Shown piece by piece: positions 1-9,300 of a stretch of DNA of 64,000 bases. The stretch is from BM003 sp963699835 (GTDB taxonomy: Bacteria; Pseudomonadota; Gammaproteobacteria; Steroidobacterales; BM003), in contig CAVOVJ010000005.1 of NCBI GenBank assembly GCA_963699835.1, positions 124,001 to 188,000 on the forward strand, read 5' to 3'. Made by a program: the position numbers and the translations under genes. The stretch's first letter is position 1; each line of letters begins with the position of its first letter. The notes under the pieces are model-generated. The model saw nothing but the letters and a program-made list of their open reading frames with translations, was not told where the DNA came from and searched no databases.

Positions 1-827
1 TCGCGCCGGTTGATCAGCCCGGTCAGCGCATCGTGGCTCGCCTCATAGGAGAGCTGTTTGGAAAGCTCGTAGGCTTCGGTAATATCGGTGATCGTGCCTT
101 CGTAGTACATTACCTTGCCGGCCTGATCCAGCACCGCATGGGCGTTTTCCATCGCCACCATCTTGCGCCCGTCGGAGCGCCGCAACACCAGTTCGGCGCT
201 GCGAATTTCGCCTTCGCTGTCGATCGCCCGCAGCCAGTTGTCGCGGTCTTCACTGTACATGTAGATATCGCTGGCGATATCGAGCTCGAACAAGTCTGCT
301 TCGCTTTCGTAACCGAGCAAACGCACCATCGCCGGGTTGGCGGAGAGGATGCGGCCGTCCGGGGAGCTCTGGAATACGCCGGTGGAGACATTCTCGAACA
401 GTTCGCGGAATTTCGCCTCGGAAGCCTGTAATGCCTTCAGCGTATGCGTTCGGTCCGTCGCATAGCGCATGGCGCGCTCGATCAGCGTACATACCACCTG
501 CTGTTTGACCAGGTAATCAACCGCGCCTTTTTCGATCGAGTGGATGCCGAGATCCTCGTCAGCCTGTCCGACCAGAACGATGATAGGAGTATCGCCGGCA
601 CGCGGGTAGAGCCGCAGAAATGACGTGATCCCCTGGCAATCGGGAAGGACGAGATCCAGCAGGATGACGTCGATGCCGCCTTCGGCGATGCGTTCGAGCG
701 CCGCCTCGAGAGTCTTGCTAACGGTGACGTCAAAGCTGCCGCGCACCAGCGCGAGCTCTTCTCTGATTAATTGCTCGTCTTCAGCATTGCTGTCGACCAA
801 CAGTACCTGGGTGCTTTGCGACTGCAT
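1..827 (-). CDS. Response regulator with PAS and GGDEF domains (partial)
   Basis: About 275 residues are visible before the gene runs off the left edge. Residues 1-120 form a receiver domain, with Asp58 in ILLDLVLPDCQG as the likely phosphoacceptor. Residues 135-255 form a PAS domain (KFRELFENVSTGVFQ). The last visible residues, SYEASHDALTGLINRR, are the usual entry to a GGDEF domain. The likely role is a signal-receiving diguanylate cyclase, but the GGDEF active site (and any EAL domain) lies outside the window, so catalytic status is unknown. The ATG at 827 is preceded by AGAGAG. No cognate kinase is next to it. The REC-PAS-GGDEF order is seen directly; the c-di-GMP role is inferred from the family. 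Confidence 0.85.
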   Translation of the reverse strand, partial: MQSQSTQVLLVDSNAEDEQLIREELALVRGSFDVTVSKTLEAALERIAEGGIDVILLDLVLPDCQGITSFLRLYPRAGDTPIIVLVGQADEDLGIHSIEKGAVDYLVKQQVVCTLIERAMRYATDRTHTLKALQASEAKFRELFENVSTGVFQSSPDGRILSANPAMVRLLGYESEADLFELDIASDIYMYSEDRDNWLRAIDSEGEIRSAELVLRRSDGRKMVAMENAHAVLDQAGKVMYYEGTITDITEAYELSKQLSYEASHDALTGLINRR

Positions 828-1122
828 GCAAGCTCTCTGGCAGTTGTTTCTCGCCGTGCCTCTGGTGACGGCACGGTCACTATACAACAGCAACGCCAAG
901 GAGACGATGGCGACCCGCGCGCCTTTTTCCATGCCGTGTGGAAACCGGAGCGCTGCGCAAGACGAATTACAGGCTGGGCGCCAGAGGCGGAGTCGCGATC
1001 CGATGCGCTGCGTCGTTCCTTGGTACGATGCGGTGAGGGCGTATCGGCCCGCGAATGATGCGGAACGATCCGGCGTCATGCCCTGATCGCCGCTGGATTC
1101 CTTACCCGGGAGACGGGATCTC
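828..1122. other. Intergenic region between divergent genes
   Basis: No convincing coding frame. It should hold the promoters of the leftward regulator and the rightward membrane-protein gene. An inverted repeat, CCGTGCC (854-860) with GGCACGG (870-876), could be an operator or a small hairpin. A -10-like TATAGT lies on the minus strand near 879-884, without a clear -35 partner. Confidence 0.4.
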
Positions 1123-1830
1123 TTGAAAAAGCTTGGCCTGTTTGCACTGTTTTTGCTCGCAATTCTGCTGGCGGCGAGTATGTTGCCGCTGGTCGAATGG
1201 GCGCGCGCGGCCATCGACTGGTCTCGCAACAACCCGGGCACTTCCTGGCTGGCGTTTATCGTTGCGTACCTGGTGGCCGGTATCATCATGACGCCGACAT
1301 GGATACTGACCGTCGCGGCCGGTTACATTTTTGGCTGGTGGCTGGGTGTTGGTATTGTTTTTGTTGGCGCAATGTTGGGGTCGATTGCGGCATTCCTGGT
1401 CGGGCGCGGACTTGCACGCGACCTCGTTCAGGCCAAGGTTGCTTCGGTAGAGAAATTTTCCGCGCTGGATCGTGCCATCGAGGGGCAGGGATTCAATATC
1501 GTACTTCTGGCCAGGCTGTCGCTGGTGCTTCCCTACAATCTGCTGAATTACGTGTTCGGTGTGACTGCGGTTTCGTTTCGCGACTACGCGATCGCGACCG
1601 CGATCGGGATGACGCCGATGGTTCTGTTGTACGTCTTTCTCGGCACGACGGTCCAGGATGTCCGGGCGCTGCTCAGCGGAGACCTCGATACCGGGACCGC
1701 CGGCCAGGTGCTGACGGTGGTGTCGCTGGTTGCGCTGGTGGTGCTGGTAACAATTATTACGCGGGCCGCATCGCGGGTTCTTCGCGGATATCTCGACGAG
1801 TCGCCGAAGGTCGTTGAGAAAACCGATTGA
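1123..1830 (+). CDS. TVP38/TMEM64-family (VTT domain) membrane protein
   Basis: A 235-residue protein with about five or six hydrophobic segments. The conserved VTT/SNARE-associated core runs from about residue 60 to 180 (VAAGYIFGWWLGVG, then GSIAAFLVGR, then LPYNLLNYVFGVT). Members are inner-membrane proteins related to DedA and are proposed to act in lipid scrambling or membrane homeostasis; the exact substrate is not known. It starts with TTG at 1123, with GGGAG about 10 bases upstream; no ATG or GTG fits the first membrane segment better. It is followed after 50 bp by the oxidoreductase gene and could be cotranscribed with it. Confidence 0.85.
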   Translation: MKKLGLFALFLLAILLAASMLPLVEWARAAIDWSRNNPGTSWLAFIVAYLVAGIIMTPTWILTVAAGYIFGWWLGVGIVFVGAMLGSIAAFLVGRGLARDLVQAKVASVEKFSALDRAIEGQGFNIVLLARLSLVLPYNLLNYVFGVTAVSFRDYAIATAIGMTPMVLLYVFLGTTVQDVRALLSGDLDTGTAGQVLTVVSLVALVVLVTIITRAASRVLRGYLDESPKVVEKTD

Positions 1831-1880
1831 CTACGGCGCGTGGTGCGGGCGGCAGGTGACACGATTCAGGAGCAGGTGGT

Positions 1881-3173
1881 GTGATGGCCAGTGAACTCGA
1901 GCGCGATCTCGCGCTTCCTTGTGGCGCTGTTGTCGCCAACAGGATCGGAAAATCAGCAATGACCGAGGGACTTGCGGACGAGCTTGATCGTGCGACCGTC
2001 CGCCATCAGCGGCTCTACCGGCGCTGGTCGGAAGGCGGAGCCGGTCTGCTGGTCACCGGCAACGTCATGATCGATCGCCGCTATCTCGAGCGACCTGGCA
2101 ACGTCGTGGTCGAAGATCGCGAGGGGTTCGACCAGCTCCGCGCCTGGGCCCGGGCCGGCACCGTCGGCGGCAACCATTTGTGGATGCAGATAAACCATCC
2201 GGGGCGCCAGGCGACGCGTATGTCGGCATCGCAGCCGTTGGCTCCATCGCCGGTTAAACTCGACATTCTCGGTCTTTTCGCCAAGCCGCGGGCGATGCAG
2301 GAAGCCGATATCGAGGATGTGATTCGGCGCTTTGCGTTTACCGCGCAATGTGCCCGCGAGACCGGGTTTACGGGCGTGCAGATCCACGCCGCGCACGGTT
2401 ATTTGCTGAGCCAGTTTTTGTCGCCGATCATCAATCGGCGTGAAGATCGCTGGGGCGGGTCGCTGGAGAGTCGCGCACGTCTGTTGCTTGCGGTTGTCGC
2501 GGCGGTGCGCGAGGCGGTCGGTCCTGATTACCCGATCTCGGTCAAGCTCAACTCGGCGGATTTTCAAAAGGGCGGGTTCACGCTCGAGGAATGCACCCGG
2601 GTAGCGGCGTGGCTGGGAGACGCGGGACTCGATCTGCTGGAGATTTCCGGCGGTACCTATGAGCAACTGGCATTGCTCGGCCATCACGGAGAGGAGACCA
2701 GTTATGAGGCGCCGAAACGCGAGAGCACGAGGCGGCGCGAGGCCTATTTCCTCGACTATGCGACTGCGATTCGCGCAGCGGCGTCGCTACCGTTGATGGT
2801 GACCGGCGGGTTTCGCAGTCGTGCGCTGATGGAGCAGGCGATTGCGCAAGACGAACTCGATATGATCGGGATTGCCCGGCCGATGTGCGTCGAGGTCGAT
2901 TTGCCGCGCCGACTGCTCGACGCCACGATTGATGCGGCTCCATCTTACGAGGAGAATTTGCCGCTGAAGGGCCGTTGGTCCGGCCCGACCAGTCCATTGC
3001 AGGCGGTACAGTTTCTAAACGTGCAGGGCGAGGTTGCCTGGTTCTATCGCCAGTTGCTGAAACTCGCGGACGGACGCGAACCCGATCGCAGCCTTGGTAT
3101 CGTCAGCGCGCTCGGCCGCCACCTGGTCACCGAATCGAGAGCCGCGTGGGCGCGCCGGGCACGTCGGGCCTGA
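1881..3173 (+). CDS. Old Yellow Enzyme-family NADH:flavin oxidoreductase
   Basis: A 430-residue FMN TIM-barrel oxidoreductase, expected to reduce activated C=C bonds with NAD(P)H. Diagnostic segments are the active-site stretch QIHAAHGYLLSQFLSP, then NRREDRWGGSLESRARLLL, and late FMN-phosphate-binding sequence (PLMVTGGFRS, DMIGIARPM). No C-terminal FeS/FAD extension of the 2,4-dienoyl-CoA reductase type is present, so it is the short single-domain class. Start is GTG 1881 or ATG 1884; AGGAG at 1868-1872 favours 1881. The SDR gene follows closely in the same direction, so the two redox enzymes may share a pathway. The substrate cannot be told from sequence. Confidence 0.9.
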   Translation: MMASELERDLALPCGAVVANRIGKSAMTEGLADELDRATVRHQRLYRRWSEGGAGLLVTGNVMIDRRYLERPGNVVVEDREGFDQLRAWARAGTVGGNHLWMQINHPGRQATRMSASQPLAPSPVKLDILGLFAKPRAMQEADIEDVIRRFAFTAQCARETGFTGVQIHAAHGYLLSQFLSPIINRREDRWGGSLESRARLLLAVVAAVREAVGPDYPISVKLNSADFQKGGFTLEECTRVAAWLGDAGLDLLEISGGTYEQLALLGHHGEETSYEAPKRESTRRREAYFLDYATAIRAAASLPLMVTGGFRSRALMEQAIAQDELDMIGIARPMCVEVDLPRRLLDATIDAAPSYEENLPLKGRWSGPTSPLQAVQFLNVQGEVAWFYRQLLKLADGREPDRSLGIVSALGRHLVTESRAAWARRARRA

Positions 3174-3258
3174 AGCGGGTGGTGGCCGCACCGGGACTGC
3201 TGCACCCGCTGTTATACCGACGATCGCGCTGCCCGGAATGCCTGTTCAGGGGCTGCCG

Positions 3259-4002
3259 TTGAACGTGCTTGTGCAGGGTGCCAGTCGCGGCATCGGTCTG
3301 GCAATGTTGCGCCAGTTGCTGGCGCGCCACGCAGACGGCAGGGTCGTCGCGACCTGCCGGCAGCCGGATCAGGCGGAGGCGTTACAGGCGCTTGCCGCGG
3401 GTTCGGGCGGCCGAGTCCGGGTGATCGCGCTGGAACTCACGGACGAGGCGTCGATCAGTGCGGCAGCGGAGCGCAGCGCGGAGTTTATTGACGAGTTGCA
3501 GCTCATCTTGAACGTCGGCGGTTTTCTTCACCGCCCGGGACAAATGCCCGAACGGCGCCTCGCCGAAGTCGAAAGCGCGAACCTGATTGCGAGCTTTGCG
3601 GTCAACGCCGCAGGCCCGCTGTTGGTGGCCAAGCACTTTCAGCGCTTTCTGCCACGCACCGGCCGGGCCGTGTTCGCAAGCCTGTCGGCCCGGGTCGGCA
3701 GCATCGGCGACAACCGTCTTGGGGGATGGTATGCATACCGCGGCGCGAAAGCGGCACAGAACATGTTCACCCGCTGCCTGTCGGTCGAGCTCGTTCGCCG
3801 CCACCGCGGTCTGATCTGTGTCGCTCTGCACCCGGGTACCGTGGACACCGAATTGTCGCGGCCATTCCAGGCGCGCGTTGCCGAAGAGAAGCTATTTTCC
3901 GTTGCGAGGGCGGCCAGTCAGCTTCTCGATGTGATCGCGGCGCTGACCGTGGAAGACAATGGTGCATTTATCGCCTGGGATGGTCAGCGCGTCGAATGGT
4001 AG
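3259..4002 (+). CDS. SDR-family oxidoreductase (C-factor type)
   Basis: A short-chain dehydrogenase of about 247 residues. The nucleotide-binding motif QGASRGIG lies at the very N-terminus, and the catalytic Tyr-Lys pair is in YAYRGAKAAQ. A TTG at 3259 gives the family-typical start MNVLVQGASRGIG and has CAGGGG 6-7 bases upstream. An in-frame ATG at 3238 would add seven residues but lacks a ribosome-binding site. The frame stays open upstream into the oxidoreductase gene, but that part is not SDR-like. It resembles the CsgA/C-factor SDR group and a second SDR at 28133. Substrate unknown. Confidence 0.85.
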   Translation: MNVLVQGASRGIGLAMLRQLLARHADGRVVATCRQPDQAEALQALAAGSGGRVRVIALELTDEASISAAAERSAEFIDELQLILNVGGFLHRPGQMPERRLAEVESANLIASFAVNAAGPLLVAKHFQRFLPRTGRAVFASLSARVGSIGDNRLGGWYAYRGAKAAQNMFTRCLSVELVRRHRGLICVALHPGTVDTELSRPFQARVAEEKLFSVARAASQLLDVIAALTVEDNGAFIAWDGQRVEW

Positions 4003-4095
4003 CGGCGGGTATTGGCCGGGGGCGAAAAATTTGACGTTCGCGCAAGGACTGCTTTACTAGTAAGGAGGCTTACTCACCGCCAGGAGAAGACGCCC

Positions 4096-4344
4096 ATGCC
4101 AGTAGAGCACCATCCGTTAACCACGGAGTTCCCCGAATTTATCGATACGATTCGTCTGCTGCGCGCAGGACACCAGGAGTTCCGTCAGCTGTCTGACGAG
4201 TATCACGAACTGGATGACCAGATTTACCGCATCGATGAGGATATCGAGCCGGTCTACGATCTGTATGCCGAACAGTTGAAAAAACGCAGGGTGTTTCTCA
4301 AGGACAAGCTCTACAGGATGTTGCGCGAAGCGACGGCGCACTAG
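4096..4344 (+). CDS. YdcH-family (DUF465) small protein
   Basis: An 82-residue, highly charged, helical protein with the DUF465/YdcH pattern: a short N-terminal lead (HHPLTTEFPEF) followed by a coiled-coil hairpin rich in Glu, Asp and Lys, ending in LKKRRVFLKDKLYRMLRE. Function is not established; members are small cytoplasmic proteins. The ATG at 4096 has AGGAG nine bases upstream, which decides this start over the longer open frame from 4012. It stands alone, converging on the leftward gld-like operon. Confidence 0.85.
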   Translation: MPVEHHPLTTEFPEFIDTIRLLRAGHQEFRQLSDEYHELDDQIYRIDEDIEPVYDLYAEQLKKRRVFLKDKLYRMLREATAH

Positions 4345-4389
4345 CGGGGGCGGGTCTGGCGATAGGACTTCACGGCGAACCCGTCCCGG

Positions 4390-4445
4390 CTGATTGGCGC
4401 TGATGCTCTTGCTCCCCCGCTCGAGCCCCAGGGGGGCAGCGACCG
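4390..4445. terminator. GC-rich hairpin between convergent genes
   Basis: Between the ydcH stop and the DUF4340 stop, a GCTCCCCC run faces GGGGGGC across about ten bases, enough for a strong GC stem in either transcript. No T-run follows on either strand, so this is at best a weak or factor-assisted terminator. Confidence 0.3.
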
Positions 4446-4453
4446 TAGTGGGA

Positions 4454-5553
4454 CTATTCGGCTTGGGGCTCTAGCGGAGCCAGCAGGTCGGCCATGCGCT
4501 TGCCGAACTGTGCGAGCTTGTAGTCGGGGAGTGCAAAGCTCCAGCCAGCCAAGCCGCTCGCCCAGTTCCATGATCGCCTGTTCGGGGTCGCTCGCGGCAG
4601 TGGCGGCGGTGCCTTCGCCAGTTGCGGCCCCTTCATCGCCTGCGCCGCTTGCAGAAGCGCCGAATCGTGTCGCAAGGGACTGATCATAGGCGAAATCAAA
4701 TGCGGCCCAGGTCTGGTCCCCGTCGCGAGTGGTCTCGATTTCGATGACGCGTCCGTCAAACATCTCGTAACGTGCTGTCGTTACGCTTCCCGGATCGGCG
4801 ACCATGCGCGCGCGCACGTCGTCGAATTCAAGACCGCTCAGCGCGCTGGCGATGCTGTTGGCCGCATACTCGGAACTGAGCGCGCGCCCCTCGGGCACTT
4901 CCAGCACCGTAAACGTGTTATCGGCGCGGGCTGATTTTTCGATACGTAACCGCTCGCCATCGGAATGTTCAATGCTGACGGCGACAATATCGGCCGCCGC
5001 GATATCAAGCAGTTCGCGCCGGATCCAGTCGAGCGGCGCGGTGCCTGGCTCGAGTTCGGCGCTGACCAATAGCCCCTGAGGATCGCCGTCGAGCCGGACG
5101 TAGGTCCCGTAGCCGTCAAATGCGATTTTACCTACGATCACGCGGAGCGTGTCGGACGGCGGTTACGATTTCCAGCGCGGTGCTGGCCGCGTCCGGACTC
5201 CCCGGTTCCTCAACGCCAAGTCGTGCATAGAACTCCGGTTTCGAGGTTTTTTGCTCGATAATCGTCGCGTTGGCGAGCTCCAGCAGCGTATTGCGCAATG
5301 CCGCTCGATCGGCCGGGAACCCATCCTTTTCCAGCACGACCCAGTCGTTCTCGGTCCGGTCGAGCGTTACGGCCGTGGCGCCGTCAGCGCCGATGACGCG
5401 CAATTCCGCGACCGAATTCAGCTGCTTCTCGAGGTCCGGCAGCAGGCGCTCACCGCCAGACTCCGACACGGAACGGTGCGAATTCAGTAACAAGGCAGCA
5501 CCCACCGCGGCGACGGCCAGCACGGCGAGGATCAGTAGTTGTCGGGCTTGCAT
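4454..5553 (-). CDS. DUF4340 domain-containing protein (two frameshifts)
   Basis: Last gene of the gld-like operon. It begins MQARQLLILAVLAVAAVGAA, a signal anchor, followed by a DUF4340 domain (LPDLEKQLNSVAELRVIGAD, NDWVVLEKDGFPADRAALR). The frame breaks near 5150, after ALEIVTAV, and continues in another frame as RVIVGKIAFDGYGTYVRL. It breaks again near 4550, where the proper C-terminus GWSFALPDYKLAQFGKRMA is found in a third frame, ending at TAG 4454. With both corrected the protein is about 365 residues, normal for the family. DUF4340 proteins usually accompany GldG-like proteins and ABC-2 exporters and probably sit on the periplasmic face; the biochemical role is unknown. Confidence 0.8.
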
Positions 5554-5560
5554 CGTAGCG

Positions 5561-7456
5561 CTACCTCTTGCTCTCTTTGCCGCGACGCCGGGCCGAAAAA
5601 TATGCCAGACCGAATGTCAGGATGAGCGGCAATACCAGGATGTTGAGAATCTTCATCCAAACGCCGAGACTTTCCTTGTCCTGGTTCAGCGTGAGCTGCA
5701 CATCGCGAAGCTCCTTGCGGACCTCCAGTCTTTGTTGCTGGAAGCGCTCGAGTTCGAGGCTTTGCTCATCGGTCAGAATGGCGAGGTTGTCGTCGTTGCG
5801 GTTGGCCTGAAGTTCGCCGAGCTTGGCCTCGGTCTGGGCCAGTTGTTCCTCGAGTTCCTGGATCGTGCCACGCCATCTTTCGTCCGCCTCGCGCTCGAGC
5901 TCCTGGACCCGCAGGAAGGGTCGCGAATAAGTGGCCCGGCCGCGGATTCCGATCAGGTCGTTACTCCCGGTCAGGTTGTCCAGCGCGTTGATTACGAAAT
6001 CGCCGTTGCTGGCCCACGCGTTGGCCATGCGCTGACCGAGGAAGCGGTTGACCTGGACCCACAGCCGGTCGGTCAGGATATCGGTGTCGGCGACCAGTAT
6101 CATGCTAACCGCGTCATCGGAGGCGCTGCGATGCTCCGGCTTCTGCGCCGGTTCGTCGGCTTCCGCCGCGGCGCCAGCCGGCGCCCCGTCCGGGAACGCG
6201 GTGCTCAGCTCGCCGTTGATACGCGCCGCAAGCACGTAACGCTCGCCGGTGGCCTGAAATTCGTCCAACAATTCGTTCGGATCCGACAGAAAGCGCATCC
6301 GGTCAGCCGCGATCGGCATCGCGTCGGCGCTGGATTCGAGCAGTGGGATCAGCTCGATGGCTGCATCCTCCGCCTTGGAGAAGTAGCCGATCATTGCCAC
6401 GTTGATCTGGTCGAGACCGCCGCTGACGACGTCGTCCTGATCGAAACTGTCACCGGTCAGGCCGAGCATGCCGACATGGCGAACCGGCGCCTCGCCGGGA
6501 CGCATCGTGATGCTTAGCGCGAACTGCTTGTCGCCCACGATCTGGTCCGGGCTGTACTCGACTCCCCAGGCCTCGAACAGTCTCGCCAGGTCGGATGACT
6601 GGCTCGCCTGCATTGCCGCCATCGGGTCGGACGGATTGGCCGGCCGGTCCATTTCAGCCCGCGGGTCGACGAATATCAACGCCTTGCCACCACCGAGCAC
6701 GAACTGGTCGATGGCGTACAACGTCTTCTCGGGCAGGTCCTTTGGGTGAACCAGCATCAGGACGTCGATGTCTTCCTCTATCTGGTCCACGCTTGTCGCT
6801 ACCCGGCGCAACTCGAACAATCCCCCGATCTGTTCCGCCAGGATCCAGGAATCGCGTATTCGCTGGGTCATCGGGTCGAAATCGGACAGCATCGGCAGTT
6901 CAGTCATAACGCCTATGACGGGACGCTTCGGGTTGGCCAGCGTATACACCAGTTTGGCCAGATCGTATTCGAGGAACTGTTGCTTGTCGGCGTGCAAGAA
7001 AGGAATCGCGGCGGCGTCATCGACCGGGTTCGTTCCGGCAATACCGAAATAGATGGATTCGCCGCTGTTGCTGACCGGGACCGCCTGGAGACCGAATCTC
7101 GCGGCAAGATCCTCCTGTTCCGAAAAAGGTACCGGGTCAATTTTTTGCAGATTGATTCCGCCACCGGCGTAAGCGGCAAACTCGTCGAGCATTTCCTCTA
7201 CCCGGCGCGCGTAGTCGCGCACCGTCGGCAGGTCCGCCGTCTGCTTGTCGGAGAAGAAATAGTAAAGATTGATGGGTTCGTCGATGTCGGCGAGGATGTT
7301 TTTCGTGCCCTCGGAGATCGTGAACAACTGCCCTTGGGTCAGATCCCAACGCATACCGCGAAGCGTGATATTGCTGAGCGTTACGACCGCGAGAAACAGC
7401 AGTGCCAGCAGCAGCAGGCCCCAGAAGTCGAAGGATCGCTTGTGTCCTGTGGTCAT
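5561..7456 (-). CDS. GldG-like ABC transporter auxiliary protein
   Basis: A 631-residue protein with an N-terminal membrane segment (WGLLLLALLFLAVVTLS), a large extracytoplasmic GldG/IFT52-like region (WDLTQGQLFTISEGTKNIL; KRPVIGVMTELPML; GGGKALIFVDPRAE), a coiled coil at about 515-600 (ELEEQLAQTEAKLGELQANR) and a C-terminal membrane helix (ILNILVLPLILTFGLAYF) ending in RRRGKESKR. It is the accessory component of a GldA/GldF-type exporter; in Bacteroidetes this trio is linked to gliding, but homologues outside that phylum have no known cargo. One base separates it from the permease gene and seven from the DUF4340 gene. Confidence 0.85.
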   Translation of the reverse strand: MTTGHKRSFDFWGLLLLALLFLAVVTLSNITLRGMRWDLTQGQLFTISEGTKNILADIDEPINLYYFFSDKQTADLPTVRDYARRVEEMLDEFAAYAGGGINLQKIDPVPFSEQEDLAARFGLQAVPVSNSGESIYFGIAGTNPVDDAAAIPFLHADKQQFLEYDLAKLVYTLANPKRPVIGVMTELPMLSDFDPMTQRIRDSWILAEQIGGLFELRRVATSVDQIEEDIDVLMLVHPKDLPEKTLYAIDQFVLGGGKALIFVDPRAEMDRPANPSDPMAAMQASQSSDLARLFEAWGVEYSPDQIVGDKQFALSITMRPGEAPVRHVGMLGLTGDSFDQDDVVSGGLDQINVAMIGYFSKAEDAAIELIPLLESSADAMPIAADRMRFLSDPNELLDEFQATGERYVLAARINGELSTAFPDGAPAGAAAEADEPAQKPEHRSASDDAVSMILVADTDILTDRLWVQVNRFLGQRMANAWASNGDFVINALDNLTGSNDLIGIRGRATYSRPFLRVQELEREADERWRGTIQELEEQLAQTEAKLGELQANRNDDNLAILTDEQSLELERFQQQRLEVRKELRDVQLTLNQDKESLGVWMKILNILVLPLILTFGLAYFSARRRGKESKR

Positions 7457-7457
7457 G

Positions 7458-8192
7458 TCAGTCAGCCTTCTTCAAATCCAGCACGACGGTGTTGGCATAC
7501 AGCCAGAAGCCGATCATGGCGGCGAAGTACACGATATCGCGCAGATCTATGACACCTTTAGAGATCGACCCGAAGTGGGTCAGGAAGCTGAGACTCGCAA
7601 TGGCGTCGACAAAGACCTGTGGCGCCCAGCTGCGGAACAGGTCCAGCACCAGCGGAAACCCGGCCAGCAGGAACAACAGACACACTGCAACGGTGATCAC
7701 GAACGCGATCACCTGGTTGCGGGTCGCCGCGGATATACATGAGCCGATAGCAAGGAATGCGCCGGCCATCAACAGGCTGCCGAGATAGGCCGCGAATATC
7801 ACGCCGTTGTCGGGGTCGCCCAGGTAGTTGACGGTCAGCCACATCGGGAATGTCAGCGCGAGCGCAATCGCGGTAAAGCACCACGCGGCGAGAAATTTGC
7901 CGAGCACGGCTTCCATCAGGCTGACCGGCAGCGTCAGCAGCAGTTCGATACTGCCCGACTTGCGCTCTTCGGCCCACATCCGCATCGATAACGCCGGCAC
8001 CAGGAACAGGTACAGCCACGGATGAAAACTGAAAAACGGCAGCAGGTCGGCCTGGCCGCGCTCGTAGAAACCGCCGAGATAGAAAGAGAATGCCCCCGCC
8101 AGCATCAGGAAAATGAAAATGAAGACGTAGGCTACGGGGGTGGCGAAATAACTGGCGAGTTCGCGGCGAAAAATGATTCCGGTGTTGCTCAT
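7458..8192 (-). CDS. ABC-2 type transporter permease (GldF-like)
   Basis: A 244-residue integral membrane protein with six hydrophobic segments. It opens with MSNTGIIFRRELASYFATPVA, the cytoplasmic lead typical of ABC-2/GldF permeases, and carries the MRMWAEERKSGSIELLLTLP signature. It should form the membrane pore together with the ATPase encoded immediately upstream; the genes overlap by four bases (ATGA), implying coupled translation. Cargo unknown. Confidence 0.88.
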   Translation of the reverse strand: MSNTGIIFRRELASYFATPVAYVFIFIFLMLAGAFSFYLGGFYERGQADLLPFFSFHPWLYLFLVPALSMRMWAEERKSGSIELLLTLPVSLMEAVLGKFLAAWCFTAIALALTFPMWLTVNYLGDPDNGVIFAAYLGSLLMAGAFLAIGSCISAATRNQVIAFVITVAVCLLFLLAGFPLVLDLFRSWAPQVFVDAIASLSFLTHFGSISKGVIDLRDIVYFAAMIGFWLYANTVVLDLKKAD

Positions 8193-9136
8193 TGTGCGGC
8201 ACCCCCGGTGATTTCGCGGAAAACCTCATCGAGCCGGCCCGACTCGAGGTGCAACTCCTTTAGCGGCCATCCCTGGCTCGCGGCGAGGCTGCTGATGCCG
8301 GGCAACAGCAGCTCTTCACCGGCAGGGAAAGCCGTAAAGCCATCCCCGGACTCATTGCGCTCGGTATTTGCGACCCCGGACAGGCCCGCTACCGCGGCCT
8401 CCAGCGCACCGAGGTCGGCTTCCCCCCCGAACCGCAAGGTCACGGCGTTGTGATAGCGCGAGCGCATGACCAGACCGGCCGGGGTGTCGTCGGCCAGTAC
8501 CCGGCCCGCCGCGATGATGACGGCGCGGCTGCAAACTGCTTCGACCTCTTCCAGGATATGGGTAGAAACGATGATGATCTTGTCCGCCGCCATATCCTGA
8601 ATCAGCGATCGCACCTCGTGCTTCTGGTTCGGGTCGAGACCGTCGGTCGGCTCGTCCAGGATCAGCACCTCGGGATCGTGCAGCACGGCCTGCGCAAGGC
8701 CTACCCGGCGTTTGAAGCCCTTTGACAGAGTCTCGATCGTCTGTGGCAGAACATGCCCCAGATGGAGTCGCTCGATGACGTCATCGAGCCGCGACCGGCG
8801 GTTTTTGCCACCGAGACCGCGGATTTGCGCGATGAAATCGAGAAACCCGTTTACGCTCATTTCGCCGTAACTGGGAGCGCCCTCGGGCAGGTATCCGATC
8901 CGGGTCTTCGCCGGTAGCGGGTCCCGTGCAATATCGTAACCGCAGATCGAAGCGCTGCCGCTGCTCGGGGCGATGAAGCCGGTCAGCATTTTCATCGTCG
9001 TCGATTTGCCGGCGCCGTTCGGCCCGAGAAAACCGAGCACCTCGCCGGGTTCGACGGTAAAGCTCAGGTTGTCGACGGCGGTCAAAGCGTCATAGCGTTT
9101 GGTCAGTTTTTCGGTCTTGATCATCGGGTGAATCAC
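8189..9136 (-). CDS. ABC transporter ATP-binding protein (GldA-like)
   Basis: First gene of the leftward operon, 315 residues. Walker A is GPNGAGKST at 38-46, the signature motif is LSKGFKRRVGLAQA, and Walker B is VLILDEPTDGLDP, followed by the switch histidine in IIVSTHILEE. The C-terminal third (VTLRFGGEADLGALE onward) is the regulatory tail common to GldA/NatA-type exporters. It powers the ABC-2 permease of the next gene. A candidate promoter lies about 65 bp upstream. Confidence 0.92.
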   Translation of the reverse strand: MIHPMIKTEKLTKRYDALTAVDNLSFTVEPGEVLGFLGPNGAGKSTTMKMLTGFIAPSSGSASICGYDIARDPLPAKTRIGYLPEGAPSYGEMSVNGFLDFIAQIRGLGGKNRRSRLDDVIERLHLGHVLPQTIETLSKGFKRRVGLAQAVLHDPEVLILDEPTDGLDPNQKHEVRSLIQDMAADKIIIVSTHILEEVEAVCSRAVIIAAGRVLADDTPAGLVMRSRYHNAVTLRFGGEADLGALEAAVAGLSGVANTERNESGDGFTAFPAGEELLLPGISSLAASQGWPLKELHLESGRLDEVFREITGGAAQ

Positions 9137-9199
9137 CGCAATTGTGAAATTGGGCGGTCCTGCAGCCCGGTGGCCACGAATGCCTAACGAAGGCGCAGT

Positions 9200-9228
9200 G
9201 TTTTAATCACTTTGCGGCGAAATTTCAA
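9200..9228 (-). promoter_or_regulatory. Candidate sigma-70 promoter of the gld-like operon
   Basis: On the minus strand, TTGAAA (9228-9223) and TAAAAC (9205-9200) are separated by exactly 17 bases, upstream of the ABC ATPase start at 9136. The -35 matches five of six consensus bases and the -10 four of six. Confidence 0.4.
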
Positions 9229-9248
9229 GGCTTGCGGACTAAACGTAT

Positions 9249-9281
9249 CGGCCCGGTTGTCCGTCGAGGAAAACCGGGCCG
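9249..9281 (-). terminator. Perfect 10-bp hairpin after the Sel1 gene
   Basis: CGGCCCGGTT at 9249-9258 is perfectly complementary to AACCGGGCCG at 9272-9281, with a 13-base loop. It lies 20 bases past the stop of the leftward Sel1 gene. The following bases on that strand hold only a short T stretch, so efficiency is uncertain. Confidence 0.5.
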
Positions 9282-9300
9282 GTAGGGGGGAGTATACCGT

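Noticed and set aside
5270..6517. 415-codon open frame on the plus strand
   Set aside because: Antisense shadow of the GldG-like and DUF4340 genes; low-complexity composition and no recognisable motif.
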